Positions 40,000-51,641 of a DNA stretch of 64,000 nt are shown piece after piece. How positions within the stretch are numbered: position 1 is the first letter of the stretch; each line of letters opens with the position of its first letter. Under the pieces are notes generated by a model. The model did no database searches. It was not told the origin of the DNA and saw only the letters and a program-made list of their open reading frames with translations. Position numbers and translations under genes: made by a program. The stretch is from Saccharum officinarum (taxonomy: Eukaryota; Streptophyta; Magnoliopsida; Poales; Poaceae), in NCBI GenBank assembly GCA_020631735.1, contig CM036223.1, positions 54,984,456 through 55,048,455 on the forward strand, read 5' to 3'.

Positions 40000-42946
40000 C
40001 TGTGGAAAACACAAGCAGAAAATATATATGGACTGATAAATATTATACATGAGCAAGCCTGTGGAGCTAGTAAAATAACACTACTAAATTACAGAATGGG
40101 CTGAAATAACAATACTATCTCTACTATAATGGAATACTTAAATTATACTTGGTCCACCCAGTAAAACGTCCCCTGCTGAGAGCCTTCGACCATTATGTAC
40201 CCAGAAAACTGCACATAAGAATTCGTCTTCGTTAAAATCAAGGGCTAATAAAACACCTAGACGAGATCTGATGGCCGCCGATGAAAGTTTGATGCCAGGC
40301 TTCAAACGCACCCGCATCCCACACACTCGCCCTCCACCCACGCACGCACCGTGCGAGCAGGGTTCGATTCCCTGCCCCGCTCCCCACGCCCTTTTTTTCT
40401 TTTGTTTTTCTTCCGAGAGAAGGGTCCGGAGATGGGAAGGCAGGGTCAGGAGAGGGCGGTAGCGGCTCCACGCACAGTACGCCCGCGCCTAGGGTTTGGG
40501 CAAAGGGCACGGTGGCTCCACGCGTCGGATCTACCTCCGTGACGCGTAGGCCTAGGCACGGAGCAGCTGCCGGCCTCCGGGGAGGTGTCGTCGTCTTCGG
40601 CCGCGGTAGCACGGGAGGCTGCTACCGCCGCCGCCGTCGCGTGCGCCCTGACGGCTGCACCTCCGCCGGCCACTGGTTCCTGGTCGCGGCGTCGCCCTGT
40701 CGCACTCCACCGGGGCCATGAGTCTTTCTTGACGGCACGCGCGTCCGGGGTCACGCGGCTCCATCGAGGAGGTAACCGTGGTGCCCACCTCCCTGGTTGG
40801 TGGCCGCCCTTCCAGCACGGCAGCATGGCTGTCACTTTCGGCACCTCCCGCTGCTGCTTAGCCCGGCCGGCTGATGCCCGAACCCGGGACCCTCGCGCTC
40901 GCCCGACAGCCGGGCAGCGGTGGTGGCGGCGGCCAGAAGGGTGGGGTGGACTGGATCTGACCCCCCTGGCCACCGCGGCATCCGCGTCCGCATCCGTGTT
41001 CTCTGGTCCACGAGCGGCGGCGGTTGTAGCCGAGGCGGCTTGGCTCGCTCCTCAGGGCCCTTTGGATCCGATCGTCGACCTAGGGTCCCTCCATCCCAAT
41101 CTACTCCTCCTGAAGAAGGTCACTTCTCGGGGCCCTCTGGATCCGGTTGTCCTAGGTTCGTGACTCGATTTGATTATTGTTGATGTTTACTGATTTCTTT
41201 TTTCTTACAAAGCGATGAGGATTGCGGCCCTGGACACTATGACGTCCTTCTCCGAGACCTACATGACTGTTTTTCTTGTCCATTCTAAGAACGGTGTTTA
41301 ATTTTCCGTGTTTTGATGATGTGGTTCTGTTGATCTCTGTACGCAGGGTAAAGTTTCTGAATATGTGCATATGTGCATTCCTGGATCAGTACCTGATGCT
41401 TTGGACCCAGCTAATCATCATGTTATTCACAATGTTTGTCCTTGCTGAAATCAAGAGGTTCATTCAAGCTCTTCTGTTATCTGCCACTTTCAAATAAATA
41501 TCCTTGTTAATTTTTAGTAATGTCATCTTTTGGAACGTAGCTGTCTGGCAGTACATGCTGTAGAAAATCCCCAAAATTCTTTCAAACTTCGTGTGCTAAT
41601 GCAAACACAGCAAAATACAAATGTATTTTATAATCTCCATTACTCACGGAACAGCCATTCTCAATTCTGTGGCACTTGATGCCTTCCCTCATCACTGATG
41701 ATGTCTAACCGTCTGATGCACAGGTCAAGTGGCTAACAATGTAGTTTTGGAAAAACATGCCATGTTTCTTGCCGTTTAGGTAGCCTGGGTGCTTCACTTT
41801 CTGCAATAGGTTGTTAGAAGAATGTTGAAATGACCATTCTTATATTCTAGAAATGGCTAAAAGGTGTATAATAACCAAGCTATGTGAATTTTATTGAGAA
41901 GACTAAAGATGTATAACCTAGCTATGTGATTTCAGGGAGAGGCAAAGAAAGTTGTTGCAACTTGGGCCCTCTGGTTTGATATTTTGAAGGCATATCCTCT
42001 TTGGATTTGTATCAATTTTTGACTTGGTTCATATTTGTCCTCCGATGAAGTGGCCACTGTTGACCGCTAAAAGTTTAATATAGATGCTTCGATTGACCAA
42101 TACTATAATGGGCAATTAAATTTTCTGTTATACACAATTTGGAAATTCAGATTTCTAAAATACTAGAATTCAAACTATGATCTTCGAACTTGGAGGGGTG
42201 TTGTCAAGGTTTCCTCTATAACTTACTTTGAGATAAAAAGAGTTTTCCAAGTCAATAGTTTTTCATCTGTTTTCGAAGTATACATTGATTGAGCCTACTT
42301 TTCCAAGTCATTTTTGGGCTGTTTGTTTCTTGATTTTGCATTTGACTAAAAATGGTGTTTGTTTCTTGGACGGAATCCATGTCTACTTTTCAGATAAACT
42401 CGATAAATATGAGTTGAACATGACCCTACCATTTATTTTCTGTGCAGTTCTCGACCACAATAGGGTGGATTTCTACTAATTTGAAAACTAGCTTAGATTA
42501 TTGAGTCATTACAGCTGCCATGAAAACCATGGAGGCTGAGAATGGTTAAGTTACTAAAAAGTGTGGGTTAATGACCAGGGACGCACGCATTATGTTCAAA
42601 ATGTTAGTTCTGCCTACCAGGTTTATGTGATTTATTTAAATAGTTGTCTAGAACTTAAGGATTTTTGCTACTATATTTCAGATGGATCCTCATGTGGCAA
42701 GCAGCTCACTGCATGGTGGGATTAAAGATGGGGAGGTTCTTCCTACTGGCTCCACCTGATTTTGTAATATAATGGGATACACATGTTATTGTACTTGTGC
42801 TGATGTACTGCTCTCTTAGATGATACTAAATGCTAGCCCTTTTTAGTTTTAGCACTGACAGGAACCGAAGAATTATTGCCCCTGATGATTTGAGTTTTCT
42901 ATTCTATTGATTTTTCAAGCCCTAAGATGTTGCCAACCAAATTAAC
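40000..42946. other. GC-rich island (40270-41170) and AT-rich flank
   Basis: 40270-41170 is strongly GC-rich and abruptly bordered, with overlapping open frames on both strands up to 192 codons and rich in Ala, Arg, Gly and Pro. Such frames arise from composition and I recognise no domain. It could be a first exon plus promoter of a gene or a captured fragment. A GGTTCGATTCCCTGCC word near 40359 resembles a tRNA T-arm, but no tRNA body precedes it. 41171-42946 is AT-rich and without a supported feature. Confidence 0.4.
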
Positions 42947-43313
42947 ATGTACAATATGATATATGACTCAGATCGTCCTTTTGCAGTTCATGATGGATTT
43001 AAAGTGATTAAGCTTCCTTATCAGCAAGGAAAGAAGGAACGGGAGTTCTCCATGTACATCTTCCTACCTGATGCTCATGACGGCTTGTTTGAATTGACTA
43101 AGAATTTTTTTGCGGAACCATCATTCTTACAACAACATTTTGAAAAGCGACATGTGGATCTCAGGGTTCCCAAGTTCACAGTATCATTCTAGGTTGATAT
43201 GAAGGAATTTCTAAAATAAATGGGCCTTGAATTACCCCTCCTCCATGATGCAGATTTCACTGATATGATCAAGGAAGATGAATCCAGAAGTCCACTGTAT
43301 CTATGACATACTT
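42947..43313 (+). pseudogene. serpin fragment
   Basis: The frame contains DGFKVIKLPYQQGKKEREFS, MYIFLPDAHDGLFEL and VDLRVPKFTVSF, the central-to-C-terminal part of a plant serpin (Serpin-ZX type protease inhibitor). After an in-frame stop at 43190-43192 it continues VDMKEFLK, stop, MGLELPLLHDADFTDMI, with a third stop near 43306. The reactive-centre loop and the C-terminal sheet are absent, as is the N-terminal half. A plant serpin is about 390 aa; about 120 positions remain. It cannot inhibit a protease. I found no other serpin exon nearby. Confidence 0.85.
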
Positions 43314-43807
43314 CATCAGTTCGGAGGTTAGCTGTTTTGTTTCAGCTTGCCTTTTGTCTCTGATGAAGTACTTCCACCCGAACTGTTATACAATTATACT
43401 TTTGGTGAACAACATACACTCTATACCAACAGCTTTTTAAACTTTGGTCAAGTGAGTTATTTATATCCACTAACTCTTCGACTTTGTATAATCTTGTACA
43501 TCCTATAATGATTATTAACTAGCTGACAAATCCTTTAATTCTAAATAACTCTATATGTTTGTTTGTGGGATAGGGAGGGTGATTTCTCAAATGATAAAAC
43601 TCAACCTGACAAAGTAATAATGACACCTTCCCAGACCACTGAAAGAGTGGCCTTGCACAAATAAATTTTAAACAATCAAACAATACACTCCTAAAAATAT
43701 TTTTCCTCTTGAACATTAGTTTGCTTCCGATGGTGTATTTCGTTTGTGCAACCACAAGAAGCTTTAACGAATGCTATCTTATTGATTGTGGATATTTATA
43801 TATGCAG

Positions 43808-44282
43808 TTGGAATGCAGCATATGAGAGTCTGCTTGGATCAAATAAGCCATTTCCTGCAGACTGGCCTCCGTCTCATAGCATGTGATGTTATACATCTTC
43901 AGACCTGTTTGGGGGTACAACGGTGCTATCCAAACCAATGTTGTGTTTTTTATTGCCCACTAACGCATGTATATTTTATGCTGCCATGCTTACACATGCT
44001 CTTCTCTAGAAAATTGGGAGGCTTCCTTCTATACCATTTCATAAAGTCGTGGGATGGCGTAAGATTGCCACCGATCAATACTGTAAGCATATATATTCTC
44101 TATGTACATTCCGTACACTACATAGAAAATTAATAACTTAACTTATTATCTGCCATGCACAGCTATCAACTCCACTGAGGATGGAATTCTTAGCGGACAT
44201 TTTGAAGAGCCGTACAAACGAATGTTTTGACAGCTTCCCTGAAGATCTCCAAGTCATGTTTAAGGACTTAGGCAGAATGTAA
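43808..44282 (+). pseudogene. three phase-compatible exons, possibly Ulp1-like protein C-terminus
   Basis: Three segments join in phase with GT-AG borders: 43808 to about 43885 (acceptor TATATATGCAG; WNAAYESLLGSNKPFPADWP), 44010-44082 (acceptor CTTCTCTAG, donor GTAAGC; GGFLLYHFIKSWDGVRLPPI) and 44163-44282 (acceptor CATGCACAG; LRMEFLADILKSRTNECFDS, ending at a TAA). The pattern GGFLLYHFIKSWDG..LPPI recalls the region after the catalytic Cys of Ulp1/SENP (C48) proteases, often carried by grass transposons. However, the expected Cys-Gly is replaced by Leu-Gly, so activity would be lost. The family assignment is weak. The 5' exons were not found. Confidence 0.35.
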
Positions 44283-45906
44283 CTTAGATGGTTATGTAAA
44301 ATAACTTTATTATGTCTTCTTATGCAAATGTCTTTCCGGATTGTATACATACCCAAATATAATTGTATAAAAGTTGAACTATGGAAAAAATCATCTTTTG
44401 GTTGTTTTCATATGCATTTCCAAAATAAAGCCGTGGCGTTAGCAGTTATTAGACTGGACTACAAAACTACTCATACATATAGACAGGATATTTGCATAAT
44501 GGATTTTTTTGGAGCTATTCAAATAACACTACTATATTGCCTCATTCAGCATACGGTGGAGCTCTTCTCTAGCTCAACACATTCCCTTTCATTGTTGTCT
44601 ACGACAATCCCTTTCATTGCTGTATACGACAAAAATAAGTCCCTGTGTTTTCTGAAAGTAGTGCTTCCACATTAGCTTTTCTGTTTGGCATATAAAGTAT
44701 AAAGAAACTGTAATTCCTTGGTAAATTTTATCACAACAGAATAATGCTATGGATGTTGAGAAAATTCCAAACGGAGAAGCTAATGTTCTTGTACTCAACG
44801 GTTTCAACATTGAATCCTGCAAAGATAAGCCAGTCCTACCATTCTATCAATGAAACTATAGTAAAGCCATACAATAGTCGAAAACAGATATATTTACTAA
44901 CTTCAGATATATTTCATATTACTAACTTCTGATATACATTGGACGCTCCAAAAAGGACATATTATTCAGAAGCCGACTATTTGTCAAGTACTAAAGCTAC
45001 TCTCCTAACAATGCATTCCTATGTGCATATTAGGGAAGATACTTGTTTGAACAAAGGACAATTTATATATTAAGAAAAACTGCACCCAGAATGTATTCCA
45101 TCTCGTAAAGTGTCAATACACCCCTATTGCATTCCAGCTCATATACTGTGCAATCAATACGAGATGAAAACTAAAATTGAGTGGGGTCATGCAGTTGGGT
45201 ACCTGTGCGAGTTGAGTTGGACCTCATCGATAGAAGCCATGACGGAGCTTGCATCCCACCCATGCATCCCAGTCGCCCGCCTGCATGCTGCTGTGGATCT
45301 CGACCGGACACCTGCTGCTCGCCGCGGATGACGTTTGCAGATCCAGGCCGCCGGCCTACGAGCCACCGTGGATCCGGTCAGCCACCAGCTCGACTGCCTG
45401 TAGAACCCTGCCCACACACCGCCCATGTTCGGAGGAGGGGAGTCATAGAGGATCTGCTCGAAGGAGAGAATGTCGAGGATGGATATGAGCCATGACATGA
45501 GGCCACAGATGGAGATGATCCCGGACCAGCCTCCGGCCCTCCTCCACGGCCACCGCCACAGCACGCCATGGGGGAGGGGGCGTGGCCATGGGTGGCTTCA
45601 TCGCCGGTTGGGACAACGTGGGGTCACCCAGCCGCCGCACCACGAGCGCCCCGCAGGCCCAGGTGGCGTAAGCAGCCGTGGTGCCCTTCGTCAAACCCTA
45701 GGCGCGAGGGCTCCTGTGCGTGGAGTGGAGCCACCGCCACCGTCTCCCGAGTCCCAATCCCGCCTCGTGTTTGAGACTTCCAGGCCGCGAGTATTTTGCA
45801 TTTATTTTATTTTTCCTATAAAAATCGAGACGAAGAAGATGGGGCTGCTGGGGATTCGATCTCTCACCGCGGAGGGAGCGCATGGGCGGAAGCGTGCGGG
45901 GGGTGG
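44283..45906. other. intergenic; GC-rich part 45200-45906 unassigned
   Basis: 44283-45190 is AT-rich and empty. 45200-45780 is GC-rich with minus-strand frames up to 125 codons, one with hydrophobic stretches (SGIISICGLMSWLISILDIL) that could be a membrane segment, but I cannot identify a gene. It ends at a scaffold gap. Confidence 0.4.
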
Positions 45907-46006
45907 NNNNNNNNNNNNNNNNNNNNNNNNNNNNNNNNNNNNNNNNNNNNNNNNNNNNNNNNNNNNNNNNNNNNNNNNNNNNNNNNNNNNNNNNNNNNNN
46001 NNNNNN
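45907..46006. other. assembly gap (100 N)
   Basis: Placeholder gap. By comparison with the right LTR of element D it must hide at least 637 bases of the left LTR, together with the target duplication and probably the first half of the 5' LTR of element C. Confidence 0.99.
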
Positions 46007-47382
46007 AGTGCCTCTAGAATGCAACTCTCAAGCAATCCACTTGAATCTCACTCACTCTCACTAGATGTGCAATCAATCAAAGAGATGAGTGGAGGGGTTG
46101 TTCTCTAGCTCAAAGGATGTCTCTATATCTCAAAATATGCAAGAGTTCCCCTCAAATCTGGACATCCTCTATTTATAACGAAGGTACGCAGCTAGTCGTT
46201 ACGGACGACGCAGCGAAAATCGTGCTGACCGACGCTCCGGTCAGTGACCGGACGCGTCCGGTCACTACACGACAACCGTGAACTGTGCGCGTCAGAACTA
46301 GCCGTTGCCCTGACCGGACGCGCTGAACCGAGTGACCGGACGCGACAGTGCCAGCGTCCGTCGCGTTCCAGTAAGCTCCCGTTGAGACCGGACGCGTCAG
46401 ATCACACATGACCGGACGCGCCCAACGAGTGACCGGACGCGACAGTGCCAGCGTCCGGTCGCGTTCCAGTAAGCTCCAGCTACGACGGACGCGTCCGATC
46501 GTACGTGACCGGACGCGCGCGCGTCCGATTGTCACTCCGCTTCGCTCTGTGTTTCCTGGACGCCTGACCGGACGCTCCGGTCCCGTGAAGGACCGGACGC
46601 GCCGGTCGCGCGCTTCTCTCTTACGCTCAGTTGTACTGACCGACGCGCTGGTCAGGCCAGACCCGCGTCCGGTCACAAACCCTAGAGCTCGCGCCGCGTT
46701 GAACTGACCGGACGCGTCCGGTCAAACGAGACCGCGTCCGTGCAGCGTCCGATCGCCGTTTTCAGTGAAATATTTCGGACTTTCGCCACCTTTTCTCGCC
46801 TCCGGCGCAATAGAAAATAGGCATTTCATTTTCTCGAAAACGCCTGAATCCCGCCTTCGCAAACCCCTTATTACCGCTCAAACACCCACCGCCTTCGCAA
46901 ATGTGCTAACACCACCAAGTGTACACCACAAAGTGCATGTGTGTTAGCATTTCACAAACATTTTCCAAGGCGTTATGTTTTCTCAACTAGATCCTAATGC
47001 ATATGCTCAAGACATTGATCTAGTGGCACTTGATTCCCGAGCTAACCGTGATTGCCCCTCTTGATAGTCGACTATGTATCCTAAATCCGGTCAATCACTT
47101 CTCTACTCAACTTAGACCGGCAAAAGGAAAACCCTATGGTTATACCTTTGCCTTGCGCTCTTAGATCTTCTCCTCACTTGATCATCAAGTTCATCATATT
47201 ATGTGCATCTCCACCATGATCGTCATTTCATGTCCATGCACCATTTCTTTGTGATCTTGTGCCACCACTCCTTGCCACGTACACTTTCATCACATGCGTT
47301 GCTTATGCCTAACTCAAAACACTTAACACATGGCATTAGCAACTTGGTGTCATTAATTACCAAAACCAAACTTGGGCTTTCA
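46007..47382 (-). repeat. 3' LTR of element D, cut by a gap
   Basis: It matches 54406-55796 of the other LTR. In element orientation it starts TGAAAGCCC directly after the polypurine tract. Compared with its partner it carries many 1-3 base losses, mostly in short runs of the same base (for example GAAGGTACG against GAAGGGGTACG). This looks like sequencing error near a contig end. Confidence 0.9.
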
Positions 47383-48448
47383 ATCTCCCCCTTTTGGTAA
47401 TTGATGACAACCATCACAAAGATATGAAATGAAATCAATTTTCAATTTCGATAGTATTAGCTCCCCCTACATATGTGCTTCCATGAGTTTGGTTCAATTG
47501 TGCACATATGTATGGATTTGAATTTTGGGAGAGTTACTACTATCAAATTGATGCTAAGGTATATAGAATGGACCTTTGAAGCGTGATACCAATCGGAGTT
47601 GTCTTTATATACCATCCTTAGCATCGATGTAGCTAGACACCACTTGTAATACATCACTTGTAAAGATCACAAACACTAAAGTACCCCGTGAGATCAACAT
47701 TATAAGCAAAGGTGTCTAGATACCACTTATAAAGCTACTTTCAACAAATCATCATTCAAGTTCTATTTCTAGCATACACCATACAATCATGAATTATGAA
47801 TTTAAGCTTTGCAATGCAACAATTCATTATGTTAATGCACATACAAATGCAACAAATAATTCATGAGCTTGCTCCCCCTACTTGTGTGCTCAATTTTAAT
47901 TGATCCCTTTCTAATGTCATATCTTTTGCTTTCTCTCCCCCTTAGTAACTTAACTTTTTATCTTTGTGACTTTTCTATCTTTGTGACTTTTCTCTCCCCT
48001 TTGTCAACAATCACCAAAAAGGTGCCAATTTTAGTGAGAGATAAGTCAATCAATATGAGGGAGTCCAAATTATGGTTCAATCTAGATCACTTGCCTAGAA
48101 TATGTAATTCGGTTTGATCCAAGGACAAGCTTCTTCACACCTCATAAAGTATAAGGGTTATCTTGACCATGTTGAAATACACATCATGAGCTCATTTTCT
48201 AGATTCAACACTAGGTTTGCAAGCCCACAAACATGTCATATGCTACCACTAGATCAATCAAACATAGAAGCAATAGTGGTACCATATATACATTAAACTC
48301 ATTTGATTTTCATGAATGAGCCTATTTGTCATGCAAATATGTCTATATGTTCTAAACATGTCCTTATCAAAGTATGGATGATATGCCAAACAACTTTACC
48401 TTGCTATGTTGGAGGAGAGGCATGTCATATAAGAATGTGGGGGTGCAC

Positions 48449-51400
48449 TCATTTCAAGTTGGAGAAGTCAAGTATGTTCAATTCATTCTTCAACTTGTAA
48501 AATCTCTTTTCATCAAGTGGCTTTGTAAAGATGTCGGCTAGTTGATCTTCGGTGCCAATGCTCTCAATGCTAATATCACCCTTTTGTTGATGGTCTCTTA
48601 TGAAGTGATGCCTTATGTCAATGTGCTTGTTCTTGAATGTTGAACCGGATTTTGTGTCATCTTTATAGCACTTTCATTATCACAAAACAAAGGCATATTC
48701 TTGAATTTAATTCCAAAGTCATTCAAAGTGGCCTTCATCCAAAGCAATTGTGCACAACAACTACCGGCACTAATGTATTCGGCCTCGCGGTAGATAGTGC
48801 AACACTATTTTGTTTCTTTGATGACCATGAAACAAGAGACCTTCCAAGCAATTGACAAGTGCCACTTGTGCTCATTCTATCAATCTTGCATCCACCATAG
48901 TCGGAGTCCGAATATCCAATCAACTCAAAATTAGACCCCTTGGATACCATAATCCAACATCATGAGTGCCCTTGAGATATCTCAATATTCTCTTGGTTGC
49001 TTTCAAGTGACTTTCTCTAGGTGAAGCTTGATATCTTGCACACTTGCATACACTAAACATCACATCCGGCCTAGAAGCGGTGACATAGAGCAAACTTCCA
49101 ATCATGGATCGGTATTGTTTTTGATCTACCATGTTGCCACTAGCATCAATACCCAATTGATCATTAGTGCCCATTGGTGTGCTCATTGGCTTAGCATCTT
49201 GCAATCCAAACTTCTTGATCATGTCCTTGATGTACTTGCCTTGACTTACAAAAGTGCCATTCTTCATTTGCTTGATTTGAAGTCCAAGGAAGTAACTAAG
49301 CTCTCCAATCATAGACATTTCAAACTCATTAGCCATCATATTTCCAAACTCTTCACAAAAGTCTTGGTTAGTTGATCCAAAGATAATATCATCAACATAG
49401 ATTTGCAACACAAACAAGTCATTTCCAAGCTTCTTGGTGAAGAGAGTGGTGTCAACCTTTCCCATCTTGAACCCTTTAGAGAGGAGAAAGTCCCTCAACC
49501 TCTCATACCATGCTCTAGGTGCTTGCTTCAAACCATACAATGCCTTCTTTAGCTTGTAAACATGGTCAGGCTTCTTGTCATCTTCAAAACCGGGAGGTTG
49601 CTCAACATAAACTTCTTCATTGATGTAGCCATTGAGAAATGCACTCTTGACATCCATTTGATAGAGCTTAATGTTGTGTGCACAAGCATATGCTAATAAG
49701 ATTCTAATAGCCTCCAATCTTGCAACCGGTGCATATGTCTCTCCAAAGTCAAGACCTTCAACTTGTGTGTAACCTTGTGCTACCAATCTTGCTTTGTTTC
49801 TTACAACTACACCATCTTGATCTTGCTTGTTTCTAAAGACCCACTTAGTACCAATCACATTATAGTTCTTTGGCCTTTCAACAAGTTTCCAAACTTGATT
49901 TCTAGTGAAGTTGTTTAGCTCTTCATGCATGGCATTTACCCAATCGGAATCTTTCAATGCATCTTCTATTTTCTTAGGTTCTTCAAGTGACACAAATGAG
50001 TAGTGCTCACAAAAGGATGCTAGCTTTGATCTAGTTTGAACACCACTTTGAATTCCACCAATGATTTGATCCAATGGATGATCTCTTGCAATATTAGTAG
50101 GTTGGAGTATTGGGAGTTGATTGCTTCCACTAGCTTGACCTTGAACTTGAGCTTCATCATGAGAACCACTAGAGCTTGCTTGATTTGTATTAATTTGCAC
50201 ACTTTGGTTGATCACATGAATATCATCATCATCAACTTGCATCGGCCTTATATCACCAATGTCCATGTTCTTCATTGCATTTGATAATTGATCTCCTCTC
50301 ACATCATCAAGGTTTTGAGCTTCATTTTGAGACCCTTGGGTTTCATCAAACTCAACATCATGAACTTCTTCCAAGGTGCCATTTGTGAGATTCCAAACTC
50401 TATATGATTTGCTTGTGGTAGAATAACCAAGTAAGAACCCTTCATCACATTTCTTTTCAAACTTGCTCAATCTAGTGCCTTTCTTAAGAATATAGCATTT
50501 GCAACCAAACACTCTAAAGTATGCAATGTTGGGCTTTCTTCCATTCAATAGCTCATATGGTGTCTTTCCAAGCTTCCCATGGCAATAGAGACGGTTGCTA
50601 CAATAGCAAGCCGTGTTGATAGCTTCACTCCAAAATGAATGACTCACACTGTATTCACTAAGCATTGATCTAGCCATATCAATCAAGGTTCTATTTTTCC
50701 TTTCAACTACACCATTGGATTGAGGAGTGTATGTTGGTGAGAATTGATGTCCAATACCAAGATCATCACACAAATCTTCAATTCTTGTGTTCTTAAACTC
50801 ACTACCATTGTCACTTCTAATCTTCTTGATGGTAGTCTCAAACTCATTTTGTACCCTCTTGACAAAAGACTTGAATAGATCATAAACATCACTCTTGTCA
50901 TAAAGAAAGAGCACCCAAGTGTATCTAGTGTAGTCATCCACTATCACAAAGCCATACTTGTTGCCACCAATGCTAGTGTATGTTGTTGGCCCAAACAAGT
51001 CCATGTGCAATAACTCAAATGCCTTTGATGTGCTCATTTCACTTTTACTAGGATGTGTATTTCCAACTTGTTTGCCGGCTTGACAAGCACTACATAGTTT
51101 ATCCTTCTCAAAGGTGACATCCTTCAATCCTCTAACTAAGTCATGCCTCAAAAGTTTGTTCAATTGTTTCATTCCAACATGACCAAGCCTTCTATGCCAT
51201 AACCAACCCATACTAGATTTACTAAGCAAGCATGATGTCAATTGTGTCTCACTATCATTGAAGTCAACCAAGTATAAGCTACCATGTCTAAATCCTTTGA
51301 ATATCAAATTTGATCCATCAACACTTATGACTTCAACATCATCACTACCAAATATGCACTTGAAGCCAAGATCACAAAGTTGTGCCACCGATAAAAGATT

Positions 51401-51598
51401 GAAATCTAAGCTCTCAACTAGCAACACATTAGATATGCTCATGTCATTTGAGATAGCAATTTTACCAAGCCCCTTGACCTTGCCTTTCTTGTTGTTGCCA
51501 AAAGTGATAGCATCAAAACCACCATTTTGACTAGTATCAATTGATTTAAACATACAAGAATCCCCGGTCATATGTTGAGTGCACCCACTATCAAGCAC
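48449..51598 (-). pseudogene. pol of element D (protease, integrase, RT, RNase H)
   Basis: The main frame 51598-48920 holds the protease motif [11 protein letters not shown], the pre-integrase [10 protein letters not shown], an integrase core with [18 protein letters not shown] and [11 protein letters not shown], and RT with [29 protein letters not shown] and IYVDDIIFG. The frame then breaks near 48940, again near 48785 (a C lost in an ALSTAEAEY-type region) and again near 48620. RNase H can be followed across these breaks to DQLADIFTKPLDEKRFYKL and a stop at 48449. The three breaks are single-base events, so they may be either decay or sequence errors. Otherwise all catalytic residues are present. 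Confidence 0.9.
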
Positions 51599-51641
51599 CC
51601 AATGCCTTCCTCCGGCTTTGTAATTGACCTACAAGACAAGA

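Noticed and set aside
40350..40382. tRNA gene
   Set aside because: Only a T-arm-like GGTTCGATTCC word is present. No A-box, anticodon arm or matching acceptor stem lies upstream.
40446..41163. Long overlapping open frames in the GC-rich island
   Set aside because: Frames are open on both strands with Ala/Arg/Gly/Pro-rich translations and no domain, as expected from base composition.
47383..48448. Envelope-like gene downstream of pol in element D
   Set aside because: Some SIRE elements have one, but no frame longer than about 70-85 codons and no membrane-protein pattern is present here.
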